The notes under the pieces are model-generated. The model was given only the letters and a program-made list of their open reading frames with translations, ran no database searches and was not told the origin of the DNA. From Vicinamibacteria bacterium (GTDB taxonomy: Bacteria; Acidobacteriota; Vicinamibacteria; Vicinamibacterales; JAENWD01), in assembly GCA_016650245.1 (NCBI GenBank), contig JAENWD010000174.1, positions 1 to 36,046 on the forward strand: 36,046 bases of DNA, written 5' to 3'. Position 1 is the stretch's first letter, and each line of letters begins with the position of its first letter. This document shows, piece after piece, positions 1 through 10,499 of the stretch. A program made the position numbers and the translations under genes.

Positions 1-1743
<1,743 letters not shown>

Positions 1744-2058
1744 TCAAGCCTTTTCCATGGCCGCCTGGAGGGGATATCCCGCCTCCTGCGCCAGATCGAC
1801 GACGGTGGCGACCTTCGTTTCGGCGACCTCATGTGCATAGATGCCGGCCAGCCCCGACCCCTGCGTGTGGACCTGCATCATGACCCGGTACGCCTCGGAG
1901 GGGGATTTCACGAAGATGGTCTCGAGCACCTCGACGACAAAGTCCATCGGCGTGTAGTCGTCGTTGAGCAGCAGCACGCGCCACTGCTCAGGGTCTTTCA
2001 GCTCGTGCCGCGTCTTCTCGAGGACGTCGCCCGTCGTGCGGGGCGTCTGGTCGGCCAT
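1744..2058 (-). CDS. clpS: ATP-dependent Clp protease adaptor ClpS
   Basis: 104 aa; WRVLLLNDDYTPMDFVVEVLETIF...VMMQVHTQGSGLAGIYAHEVAETK is the ClpS core. Confidence 0.97.
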   Translation of the reverse strand: MADQTPRTTGDVLEKTRHELKDPEQWRVLLLNDDYTPMDFVVEVLETIFVKSPSEAYRVMMQVHTQGSGLAGIYAHEVAETKVATVVDLAQEAGYPLQAAMEKA

Positions 2059-2073
2059 GGAGGAATTGTACTT

Positions 2074-2094
2074 GGCTACAGGCTACGGGCTCAG
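2074..2094. repeat. heptanucleotide array GGCTACA-GGCTACG-GGCTCAG
   Basis: 7-nt period read directly; overlaps the stop codon (2091-2093) of the next gene. Confidence 0.6.
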
Positions 2095-3365
2095 CCGCCG
2101 AAGCGGCGGTTGACGACGTTGTTGAAGATCGACCCGAAGGTGTAGCTGAACCCCACCGAGAGCTGATAGCGGTACCCGGTTTCGAGCTGGCGCTGCCGGA
2201 CGAGGATCTCTTCCGCCGTTGCTTCGCCGGCCGGCAGGTAAATCTGGTCGCGAATCACGGCGGCGGCGCTGGTGAGGCTGAGCGACAGGCCGCGAAACAG
2301 TCGGATGTCGAACTCGTTGTCGAAGTTCAGCCTGTACTTCTGCGGATCGTCAAGGTACTGCGCGCCGTCCACCGACGCGTTGATGGTGCCCCAGGGCCGC
2401 TTGAGGTCCAGCGCGGCCTCGAAGCTGTGGTCCCACCGGGTTTCCTCGGTGTAGCCGAATACGTTGACCTGGTCGTAGACGAACCTCCGCACGCCGGCCG
2501 CGTACTGCAACGTGAGGCGCCGGCGAGTGGACTCCGCGTAGGGAAACAGGTTGTACTCGATGGCCGGCGCGACGCGGCCGGCTAGATCCTGGTTGACGTA
2601 GGTGCTCGACGTCACCGAGGCGCGCAGGCCCGCGCTCCACCGGTCGCTCAGGCTCTTGACGACCACTGCGCGCACGCCCGAGTTGCGCGACACGCCTCGA
2701 TAGGGATCCTCGCCCCCCAGGTCGTAGTCACTCTGCCAGTAGGCGGCGTCTGCGGAGAGATGGGTCCTCCACGCGTCGGTCGTGCGATTGGCGGACAACG
2801 CGCCATTGACCCCGTATGAGCTCACGCTGCTTTCGGCGTCGACTCGGCTGGCAAGCCGGCTGCGAAACACCCAGTAGTTCCACGGGTCGCTCTGGCGGGC
2901 GGGGGACTGCTCGCGGGGAAGTCCCTGGCCCGCAACCACCACGCGGAGATCGCGCCCGGCGGCGGTGGTGATCACATACCGCACCAGGCCCAGCGACAGC
3001 ATCCGCGCGAAGCCGGCCCGCCGCTCGTCGGCCGTGTCGGTGTCCGATGAACTGTAGGTGAGATCGTCGGTCTGGCCGTCGAAGCGGTCCAACCCGATGA
3101 ACCGCATCGCGTACTCGATGCCCGACCCTGTGCGCTGCGAGGTCACCATCACATGGACGTCGGCGTCCTGACGAGTGCGCACGTAGTCCACAAACGCGAT
3201 CTCGGTGCGCAGGTAGTCGAAGTCACACCGCGTCTCGACGCAGTCGAGGAAGACGCGGACCGGTTCGTCGGTCGCGCGGCGGTGGTGACCACGATCCGCG
3301 GCCTCGGCGGAGGTGTCGAGCGCCACCAGGCCGAGGAGGAGAGCCAGAGCGCGGCCCAGGGACAT
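2091..3365 (-). CDS. predicted outer-membrane beta-barrel protein, secreted
   Basis: ORF with likely start at internal Met (MSLGRALALLLGLVALDTSAEA, signal-peptide-like); alternating aromatic C-terminal strands ending YQLSVGFSYTFGSIFNNVVNRRFGG. Confidence 0.7.
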   Translation of the reverse strand: MSLGRALALLLGLVALDTSAEAADRGHHRRATDEPVRVFLDCVETRCDFDYLRTEIAFVDYVRTRQDADVHVMVTSQRTGSGIEYAMRFIGLDRFDGQTDDLTYSSSDTDTADERRAGFARMLSLGLVRYVITTAAGRDLRVVVAGQGLPREQSPARQSDPWNYWVFRSRLASRVDAESSVSSYGVNGALSANRTTDAWRTHLSADAAYWQSDYDLGGEDPYRGVSRNSGVRAVVVKSLSDRWSAGLRASVTSSTYVNQDLAGRVAPAIEYNLFPYAESTRRRLTLQYAAGVRRFVYDQVNVFGYTEETRWDHSFEAALDLKRPWGTINASVDGAQYLDDPQKYRLNFDNEFDIRLFRGLSLSLTSAAAVIRDQIYLPAGEATAEEILVRQRQLETGYRYQLSVGFSYTFGSIFNNVVNRRFGG

Positions 3366-3417
3366 CGTCACATTGTACCAGGAATTCACAAGCGAGCGGC
3401 AACGCCCCGCGGTCACG

Positions 3418-4095
3418 TCACGGCGCCGCTTCGAACACCAGGAAGTACTGATAGGGCAGGAACGTGTGTTCACGGGCCAGGGTGAACCCATGGGCCTGCA
3501 TCTGGGCGAGGAGATCCTCGCGCGCGATCTTCATCGCGACCGGAGGCCCCACCGGGAGGTCCCGCTTGTGGAAGTCGATCATCACGACGCGGCCACCAGG
3601 CCGCAACTGTCGCTTCATGATCGCCAGGTAGCCTGCCTGATCCTCCACGTGATGCCACACATCGACGATCACGAACAGGTCGACGCGCGTCGGCAGGAGA
3701 GGGTCGTCAGGCGGCGCAAGGATGGTCGAGACGTTGGTCAGTTTCGCGTCGCGGACGCGCGCGTTCAGGTGGCGCACCATGTCGGGGCTCACATCGACGG
3801 CGTACACCCGCCCGGTGGGCCCCACCTTCGGTGCGAACCGCAGCGTGAAGTACCCCGACCCGGCGCCGATGTCGGCGACCAGGTCGCCCGGCTTCAAGGC
3901 GAGGGCGTCCACCACCTCGTCGGGTTTCTGATAGGCGTCGCGCCGCGGATCGTCGAGCGCAGCGATGTAGGCCTTCGGGTCCTGGTGCAGGCGGTGCGCC
4001 TCGTGCTGGTCCGCGGGCGCCTGCGCGCTGGTGGGATGTGCGGCCTGCGCCAGGAGGATCGCGACGGCGAGAAGGGCGGATCGAGTACTGCGCAT
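3418..4095 (-). CDS. class I SAM-dependent methyltransferase with N-terminal signal-peptide-like sequence
   Basis: MRSTRSALLAVAILLAQAAHPTSAQA leader; VADIGAGSGYFTLRFA motif I; VDVWHHV; LRPGGRVVMIDF. Confidence 0.88.
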   Translation of the reverse strand: MRSTRSALLAVAILLAQAAHPTSAQAPADQHEAHRLHQDPKAYIAALDDPRRDAYQKPDEVVDALALKPGDLVADIGAGSGYFTLRFAPKVGPTGRVYAVDVSPDMVRHLNARVRDAKLTNVSTILAPPDDPLLPTRVDLFVIVDVWHHVEDQAGYLAIMKRQLRPGGRVVMIDFHKRDLPVGPPVAMKIAREDLLAQMQAHGFTLAREHTFLPYQYFLVFEAAP

Positions 4096-4142
4096 GCGGT
4101 GATTGTACCGAAACGACGCGCAATGCGCCGGCGCTGCGTTGG

Positions 4143-4178
4143 CCTCGGGCCTCTGAAGCGTCGTGATAGCCTCAGGCC
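4143..4178. repeat. copy of the CCTCGGGCCTCTG...TAGCCTCAGGCC repeat
   Basis: cctcgggcctctgaagcgtcgtgatagcctcaggcc; matches the 29-bp tandem repeat at 27390-27490. Confidence 0.6.
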
Positions 4179-4189
4179 CTCATCTGCGT

Positions 4190-4217
4190 AATCCTCAATC
4201 TGCAATCGTCAATCGGC
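4190..4217. repeat. heptanucleotide array AATCCTC-AATCTGC-AATCGTC-AATCGGC
   Basis: 7-nt period; contains the stop of the UDG gene (4195-4197). Confidence 0.8.
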
Positions 4218-4959
4218 AATTCTGAAACACCTCGGCCAGCATCGCCGGCGTCAGACGCCCGGTGTGGGTGTTCTGGCGGCTGGGGTGATAGGCGCCCAGC
4301 ACGGCCAGGCCGTCGTCGAGCCGCACGCTCGTGCCGTGCGCGAACAGCGGGCGCGGGCGTGGCACCCGATGGCCTCGCGCAGCCAGGGCCCGCCAGCAGG
4401 CGTCCCACGCAAGCCTGCCCAGGCAGAGCACGGCCGTCACGTTGGGCAGCGCGTCCCATTCGGCCAGCAGGTGCGTCTGGCAGCGGGCGAACTCTTCGGG
4501 GGTGGGCTTGTTGTCGGGGGGCGCACAGCGGACGGCGGCCGCGATGAAGGCGTCGCGCAGCTCGAGTCCGTCGCTGACGTGGCGTGAGACCGCCTTGTTG
4601 GCGAAGCCGCTGGCGTGCATCGCCGCCAGCAGGAAGTCGCTCGAGCCGCCGACACCGTCGCCCGTGAACACGCGTCCCGTGCGGTTGGCGCCGTGCGCCG
4701 CCGGCGCCAGGCCGACCACCAGCAGGCGCGCAGCCGGATCGCCGAAGCCCGGCACGGGTCGTCCCCAATACAGCTGGTCGCGAAACGCCGCGCGCTTTTC
4801 GATGGCGATGCGCTGGCAATGGCGTCGCAGGCGCGGGCAGCGCTCGCACGAGACGATCGCGCGATGCACGGCCGCAAGCGCGGGCGTCGGGCCGTGATGC
4901 GGAAGCAGCGCAGGGTCAGCCGCGCGCGGCGGCAAGGGCGTCCGCCTGCTCGTGGGCAT
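4195..4959 (-). CDS. uracil-DNA glycosylase, family 5 (UDGb)-like
   Basis: CERCPRLRRHCQ; LLVVGLAPAAHGANRTGRVFTGDGVGGSSDFL motif A; CLGRLAWDA; HPSRQNTHTGRLTPAM. Start codon lies inside lipA. Confidence 0.88.
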   Translation of the reverse strand: MPTSRRTPLPPRAADPALLPHHGPTPALAAVHRAIVSCERCPRLRRHCQRIAIEKRAAFRDQLYWGRPVPGFGDPAARLLVVGLAPAAHGANRTGRVFTGDGVGGSSDFLLAAMHASGFANKAVSRHVSDGLELRDAFIAAAVRCAPPDNKPTPEEFARCQTHLLAEWDALPNVTAVLCLGRLAWDACWRALAARGHRVPRPRPLFAHGTSVRLDDGLAVLGAYHPSRQNTHTGRLTPAMLAEVFQNCRLTIAD

Positions 4960-5842
4960 GATACGAACTGCGGACCAGCGGTCCGGACTCGACGTGCCCG
5001 AAGCCCAGGTCGAGCGCGATGCGCTTGAGCTCCGCGAACTCGTCGGGGTGGTAGTAGCGGACCATCCGCAGATGCGATTCGGTAGGCCGCAGATACTGGC
5101 CGATCGTGAGGATCTGGACGCCAGACGAGCGCAGGTCGTTCAAGGTCTGCACCAGCTCGTCCCACTCTTCGCCGAGTCCGACGATGAGGCCGGTCTTGGT
5201 CGGGATGTGTGGGGCGATGGCGCGGGCGCGGTCCAGCAGCTCGAGCGCGCGCGAATAGCGTCCGCCGGGGCGCGCCAGCCGATACAGCCGCGGCACCGTC
5301 TCGGTATTGTGGTTCAGGACGTCGGGGCCGGCGTCCAGGACGGTCCGGAGCGAGGCTTCGAGTCCCTGGAAGTCGGGGATCAGCACTTCGACACGGCACT
5401 CGGGACGCGAGGCGCGGACGGCCCGGATGGTGTTGGCAAAGATCTCTGCGCCCCCGTCGGAGAGGTCGTCGCGATCGACCGAGGTGATGACGACGTACTG
5501 GAGCGCCATCGTCGCGATCGCGTGAGCGACGCGTCCGGGCTCGGCGGTGTCAAGCTCGGTCGGCATGCCGTGGGGCACCGCACAGTAGCCGCACGCGCGC
5601 GTGCAGACGTCGCCCAGGATCATGAAGGTGGCCGTGCCGTGGTTCCAGCACTCGCCGATGTTCGGGCAGCGGGCCTCTTCGCAGACCGTGTTGAGCCGCA
5701 GCTGCTTCATCAGGCCCTTGAGCCTGAGGTAGTTGGGCGACCCCGGCGCGCGCACCTTCAGCCATGCGGGCTTGGGCTCGCGCGGGATGCCCGGCCTGAT
5801 GTCTCGCGGACGGATGATCCGGAGGGGTGCGACAGAGGGCAT
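4916..5842 (-). CDS. lipA: lipoyl synthase
   Basis: CEEARCPNIGECW, radical-SAM CTRACGYCAV, VVITSVDRDDLSDGGA, HNTETVPRLY, SSYHAHEQ; likely start MPSVAPLRIIRPRDIRPG. Confidence 0.96.
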   Translation of the reverse strand: MPSVAPLRIIRPRDIRPGIPREPKPAWLKVRAPGSPNYLRLKGLMKQLRLNTVCEEARCPNIGECWNHGTATFMILGDVCTRACGYCAVPHGMPTELDTAEPGRVAHAIATMALQYVVITSVDRDDLSDGGAEIFANTIRAVRASRPECRVEVLIPDFQGLEASLRTVLDAGPDVLNHNTETVPRLYRLARPGGRYSRALELLDRARAIAPHIPTKTGLIVGLGEEWDELVQTLNDLRSSGVQILTIGQYLRPTESHLRMVRYYHPDEFAELKRIALDLGFGHVESGPLVRSSYHAHEQADALAAARG

Positions 5843-5904
5843 CTCGGCTTCTGACACGGTGGATCTCGATGATAACACGGGGGTTCTGGTAAACTGCCGG
5901 TCCA

Positions 5905-6618
5905 GTGTCGGAGCGCAATTCCCCAGTGCACACGGCCCACGCGAGATCGTCTGCCGGGCTGCCAACGTTACTGCTGACGATCGGTTTCTGGCTGGCGTCT
6001 GCCGTCGCGGCCCGCGCGGATGGCCAGATCTGGGCGCTGGTCTCGCTGACCAAGACCGTCGCGGTGGACTGGCGAGTCAGCGTCGATGTCGCGCCCCGAT
6101 GGGAGCGTGACGCGTCGGATTACTCGAAGACGGTGCTGAGGGCTCAGGTCGCCAGGCTCCTCGGCAAGCACACCGCGCTGGGTCTTGGCTATGAGTTCCA
6201 GGAGCCGGCATCGTTTGTTGCCAGGCGCGAGCATCGTATCTGGCAACAGGTGCAGGTGCAGCACCAGGTCGGCGCGTGGTCCCTGTCGCATCGAGGGCGG
6301 GTTGAGGAGCGCTGGCTGCACCTGGCGCCGTCGGTGGTCGTGCGCGCGCGCTACCAGTTTCGAGCCGCGCACCCGATTGCCCACAGCCGCCGCTGGTCGT
6401 GGCTGGTGCTCGACGAGGTCCTCTACACCCTGCGCGGCACGCGCCTGGGTCCCGCGCAGGGCGTCGACCGGCATCGGATCGGCGGCGGCGTCGCCCGCGC
6501 ACTGTCTGATCACATCACCGTCGAAGGCGGCTACACGTGGCAGTTCATCAACCGTCAGCCCCCGCTGCCCGCTCAGCACGACCACTTCGCCGTGTTCACC
6601 CTGACCGCCCGCTACTGA
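5905..6618 (+). CDS. DUF2490-like outer-membrane protein
   Basis: Signal-peptide-like N-terminus; QIWALVSLTKTVAVDWRVSVDVAPRW...; HRGRVEERW; C-terminal barrel strand VFTLTARY. Confidence 0.7.
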   Translation: MSERNSPVHTAHARSSAGLPTLLLTIGFWLASAVAARADGQIWALVSLTKTVAVDWRVSVDVAPRWERDASDYSKTVLRAQVARLLGKHTALGLGYEFQEPASFVARREHRIWQQVQVQHQVGAWSLSHRGRVEERWLHLAPSVVVRARYQFRAAHPIAHSRRWSWLVLDEVLYTLRGTRLGPAQGVDRHRIGGGVARALSDHITVEGGYTWQFINRQPPLPAQHDHFAVFTLTARY

Positions 6619-6653
6619 CCACTGGGTCGGGCCTACGAACCGACCAGCCGATG

Positions 6654-6689
6654 TCAACCCGGCCCAACGTGACCCAACCCGGTCAACCG
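6654..6689. repeat. degenerate CAACCCGGY tandem repeat
   Basis: gtcaacccggcccaacgtgacccaacccggtcaaccg; overlaps stop (6683-6685) of the response-regulator gene; related to 27564-27608. Confidence 0.5.
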
Positions 6690-8053
6690 TTTTCGAGTCT
6701 GTATTTGGCGAGGTAATAACTCAGCGCCCGCTGGCTGATTCCCATCAGCTCGGCCGCGTCCTTCTTCACCCCGCGCGCCTGCTCGAGCGCCTGACGCACG
6801 GTCTCGCGCTCGGCCCACTCGAGGTTCTGGTGCAGGTGCAGCGCCGGCAGCGCCGGCGTCGTCGACACCGGCGGCGCCAGAATCGAGATGTCGTTGACGG
6901 TCAGCACGCGATTGTTGCTGAGCACGACGGCGCGCTCGATCGTGTTTTCCAACTCGCGGACGTTGCCCGGCCACCCGTACTGCTGCAGGGCAGCGAGCAC
7001 GCCGTCTTCCACGCGGTCGATGGGCTTGCCAGTTCGTTGTGCATGCTTGGCAATGAAGTGTTCGGCCAATACGGGGATGTCTTCCCGCCGATCGCGCAGC
7101 GGCGGCAGGTGCACGGGGATGACGTTGAGACGGTAGAACAGATCCTCCTGGAACCGGCCCTCTCCCACCAACTGCCGCAGATCCCGGTTGGTGGCGGCAA
7201 TCACGCGGACGTCCACGCGCTCGGTGCGCTCGGATCCAAGCGGCTCGAACTCCCGCTCCTGAAGCACGCGCAGCAGCTTGGGCTGCACCGCGCTGGGCAT
7301 GATCCCGATCTCGTCCAGGAAGATGCTGCCGCCGTTGGCAAGGGCGAACCGGCCCTTCTTGTTGGTGGTCGCGCCGGTAAAGGCTCCGCGCACGTGGCCG
7401 AACAGCTCTGATTCAAGCAGTGTTTCGGGAATCGCCGCGCAGTTGATCTTGATCAGCGGCATGTGGCGCTGCGCGCTGCGGTCGTGGATGGCGCGGGCCA
7501 CCAACTCCTTGCCCGTGCCCGTCTCGCCGGTGATGAGGACCGTGCTGCGCGTCTCGGCGACGCGCTCGGCGCGATGGATGACGTCCTGCATCAGCCGGCT
7601 CCGGCCGACGATCCCGTAGTGGTTGAACTCCTCGTCACGCTCGGTGAGCAGGTACCGGTGCTGCGTGCGCAGCCGCTGATGCTCGACAGCACGGCTCACC
7701 GTCACCAGGAGGTGTTCGATCTCGAATGGCTTCTGGAGGAAATCGAGTGCGCCAAGCTTCATGGCCTCGATCGCGTCGTTCACGGTGGCATGCGCCGTCA
7801 TCATCACGATCTGCGGCCGGTCCGGTTCCGGGACGGTCGCCACGATATCGCGGATGAGCTCGAGGCCGGTGAGCCCCGGCATCAGGTTGTCGACGACCAG
7901 CACGTCGACTCCGCCTTCGGCGATGAGGCTCCGTGCCTCGCGCGCATCCCCGCGTTCCACCACGCGATGGCCCTCATCTCGCAGCGCGCGGCCCAGCGTC
8001 TTGAGAATCTTCTCCTCGTCGTCCACCAGCAGAATCAATCCGGTAGTGGTCAT
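6683..8053 (-). CDS. sigma-54-dependent response regulator, NtrC family
   Basis: Receiver (ILLVDDEEKILKTL...VLVVDNLMPGLTGLELI), AAA+ GETGTGKELVARAIH, GAFTGA loop, C-terminal Fis-type HTH. Confidence 0.96.
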   Translation of the reverse strand: MTTTGLILLVDDEEKILKTLGRALRDEGHRVVERGDAREARSLIAEGGVDVLVVDNLMPGLTGLELIRDIVATVPEPDRPQIVMMTAHATVNDAIEAMKLGALDFLQKPFEIEHLLVTVSRAVEHQRLRTQHRYLLTERDEEFNHYGIVGRSRLMQDVIHRAERVAETRSTVLITGETGTGKELVARAIHDRSAQRHMPLIKINCAAIPETLLESELFGHVRGAFTGATTNKKGRFALANGGSIFLDEIGIMPSAVQPKLLRVLQEREFEPLGSERTERVDVRVIAATNRDLRQLVGEGRFQEDLFYRLNVIPVHLPPLRDRREDIPVLAEHFIAKHAQRTGKPIDRVEDGVLAALQQYGWPGNVRELENTIERAVVLSNNRVLTVNDISILAPPVSTTPALPALHLHQNLEWAERETVRQALEQARGVKKDAAELMGISQRALSYYLAKYRLENG

Positions 8054-9813
8054 AGCGGCAGGACGATCTCGATAGTCGTGCGGCCCGGTGCGGTGGCCAC
8101 GCCGATGGTGCCGCCGAGGCCTTCGACGATGTTGCGCGCGATGGGAAGGCCCAGCCCCGTGCCCGTGCGGCGCGTGGTGAAGTACGGCTCGAATACCTGT
8201 GACAGGTGCTCGGGTGTGATTCCGGTGCCCTGGTCGCTCACGCGCAATCGGACGTGGCTGTCATCGGGCCGGTCCAGCGTCAGCGGGACCGCTGGTGCCT
8301 CGTGCCCGTTCACCGGCCGCGGGGTGGCGCGCTCGTGCGCGTCGACGGCCTGTCGCGCGTTGGAGAGCACGTTGACCAGCGCCGTGCGCAGCCGTTCCGG
8401 GTCGGTGGACGCCACCAGGGGCGCGTCGGGCATCTCGAGATCGATGGCGGGACCTGCGCCCACGGCGGCGGCGGTGGCCGCGTCCTGGCACAGCCGCACC
8501 AGATCGGCCGGCTCGCGCAGCACGCTGGGCGGCTTCGCGAAGTCGAGCACGTCGTGCACTGTGCGGTTGAGCCGATCGACTTCCTCGTCGATGTCCTTCA
8601 CCGCTTCGCGGATGTCGGCAGCCGGTGCCTCGGGCCGCAGGCCTCGCAGCGCCGCCTTGATGATCATCAACGGATTGCGCACCTCGTGTGCGATGACCGT
8701 CGACAGCCGTCCCAGCGACAGCAGGCGTTCCTTTTGCGCGGCCTCGCGCTGAAAGCGCGCCACCGAATCGGTGAGCGTGTTGAACGTCGTCGCCAGAAGG
8801 CGCGCGTCCTCGTCCTGCCACGCCGACGGCTCGCGCAGCGGGATCTTCCGCGTCAGGTCGCCCGTCGCGGCCACCTCGCGCATCGTCGCCGTGATGGCGG
8901 CCAACGGACGGGTGATCGTGCGCGCGACGGCGTAGCTGAGTCCGATGGCCAGCAGCACCGCCGTGGCGGCGGCCAGGGCGAGCGCCGCATACACGGTGCG
9001 CAGGAATCCCAGCCGTTCGGTGCGCGACTGCAGAACCAGCGCCGCCGGCACCGCCGCTCCCGCGACCGACGCCGCGTCGCTGCCGTCGCTGGCCCCGAGC
9101 GGCTGGGCGCGGCCGACGTACTCGGACTCGCCGATCAAGACGCGCGACACCCCGCGCCTGTTCAGCAGCGGCTGCAATGCACGCCACGTCGCCTGCGGCA
9201 GCGTCGCAGCCCGCACGGTGCCGTCGAGCGTGAAGGCGACCTCGCTGCGTGTCGCGCGCTTGAACCGGTCGGCCATCCGCGCATCGAGCCGCACGCCGAC
9301 GCTCAGCGTGCCGAGCACGTCCGGGCTTTCAAGGCCGATGGCAATCGGCACCGTGGCCACCTGCAGCACGCCGCCGGTGTCCGGCAGAAACTCCACCACG
9401 TCCCGGCCACCCAGCGCCGCGGTCACCGCGTTGGGCGTCGGCGCGCCCGCACCGGCCGGCACGGCGGCCAGCAGCGCGCCGTCCCGATCGGAGATCACCA
9501 GCAGGTCGGCGGTCACCTGCCGTCGGTAGTCGGCGGCGATGGGCGCCACGGTCTCGGCATGGCGCGTCTCGACCGCGCCCTTGAGCTTGGGCAAGTCGGC
9601 CAGCAGATGGGCCGTGAGCAGTGATTGGGCGCTCAACGCCCGCCGCTGCTGGTCCATCAGGTCGCCGGCCTCGGCAAGACCGCGCGCCAGCTCCAGTTCG
9701 GCCTCGTGCGTCGCCCGCAGGCCGACGACGTAGACCGCCACGCCGGTAGTGACGATCGCCAGCAGCGAGGCGGCGATGAAAATGCGATTCGTGAGCGAAG
9801 AGAGCAGCGTCAT
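8050..9813 (-). CDS. sensor histidine kinase
   Basis: Start MTLLSSLTNRIFIAASLLAIVTTGVAVYVVGL; HAMP-like region; H-box VIAHEVRNPLMIIKAAL; ATPase DQGTGITPEHLSQVFEPYFTTRRTGTGLGLPIA; overlaps the regulator start. Confidence 0.93.
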   Translation of the reverse strand: MTLLSSLTNRIFIAASLLAIVTTGVAVYVVGLRATHEAELELARGLAEAGDLMDQQRRALSAQSLLTAHLLADLPKLKGAVETRHAETVAPIAADYRRQVTADLLVISDRDGALLAAVPAGAGAPTPNAVTAALGGRDVVEFLPDTGGVLQVATVPIAIGLESPDVLGTLSVGVRLDARMADRFKRATRSEVAFTLDGTVRAATLPQATWRALQPLLNRRGVSRVLIGESEYVGRAQPLGASDGSDAASVAGAAVPAALVLQSRTERLGFLRTVYAALALAAATAVLLAIGLSYAVARTITRPLAAITATMREVAATGDLTRKIPLREPSAWQDEDARLLATTFNTLTDSVARFQREAAQKERLLSLGRLSTVIAHEVRNPLMIIKAALRGLRPEAPAADIREAVKDIDEEVDRLNRTVHDVLDFAKPPSVLREPADLVRLCQDAATAAAVGAGPAIDLEMPDAPLVASTDPERLRTALVNVLSNARQAVDAHERATPRPVNGHEAPAVPLTLDRPDDSHVRLRVSDQGTGITPEHLSQVFEPYFTTRRTGTGLGLPIARNIVEGLGGTIGVATAPGRTTIEIVLPL

Positions 9814-10499
9814 CGATGCGGGAAGTCCAGCTCGACGCCACGCGACTCGGCGCTCACCTGCACGCTGCGGGTGTCGCGAATCGCGCCTTCCACCCACGCC
9901 ACCAGAGTGTAGGTGCCCGGCGGCACGTGGTCGATCTGGTATCGTCCCTCGGCGTCGGCGACACTGAAGAAGCGGTGGGTGAACACCAGGATGAAGGCGT
10001 TCATGTGCGAGTGGATGTCGCAGAACACGCGCACGATGCCCGGACGATCGAAGCGGATCGACTTGGAGTGCCCGGCGGCATAGCGGCCCAGGTCGAAGCG
10101 CCGGGCCTTGGACAGCGAGAACACGTTGTGGTACGTGCGGTCGCTGTTGGGAAAGTCCACGGTCGTACCGACGGTGATGGCCAGCAGGTGTGGGACAAAC
10201 GTCTCGTGGCGCTGGTCCAGGGACACACGGCCGCCCTCGCGATCCTCGAACGCGCCCTTTGGCGCGGTCTCGAAGTACACCACCGCGCGCCGTCGTTCGA
10301 CGACGTCGCGCACGGGGCCGTCGCCCAGGTCGCCGGAGGAGGGCCTGCGCTCGGTGAGCGAGGTCGTCCGCGGCATCTCGACGCGTCCGCGCAGGGTCAC
10401 GCCCCGTGTCTGGGCGGGACCCGGTGTCGGCCGCGCCGCCAGCACGAGGCCGACGCCCGTCATCACGACGGCCCACCGCAGGCGCGCGCTCAGAACCAC
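9810..10499 (-). CDS. secreted cupredoxin-like protein with C-terminal carboxypeptidase-regulatory-like fold
   Basis: GTG start giving MVLSARLRWAVVMTGVGLVLAARPTPGPAQT; VGTTVDFPNSDRTYHNVFS, VRVFCDIHSHMNAFILV (potential His/Cys/His/Met ligands), GRYQIDHVPPGTYTLVAW. Confidence 0.82.
   Translation of the reverse strand: MVLSARLRWAVVMTGVGLVLAARPTPGPAQTRGVTLRGRVEMPRTTSLTERRPSSGDLGDGPVRDVVERRRAVVYFETAPKGAFEDREGGRVSLDQRHETFVPHLLAITVGTTVDFPNSDRTYHNVFSLSKARRFDLGRYAAGHSKSIRFDRPGIVRVFCDIHSHMNAFILVFTHRFFSVADAEGRYQIDHVPPGTYTLVAWVEGAIRDTRSVQVSAESRGVELDFPHR

Noticed and set aside
7463-9624. Long plus-strand ORFs (429 aa and 472 aa) opposite the two-component genes
   Set aside because: Antisense to clearly coding NtrC-type regulator and histidine kinase; composition typical of high-GC shadow ORFs.
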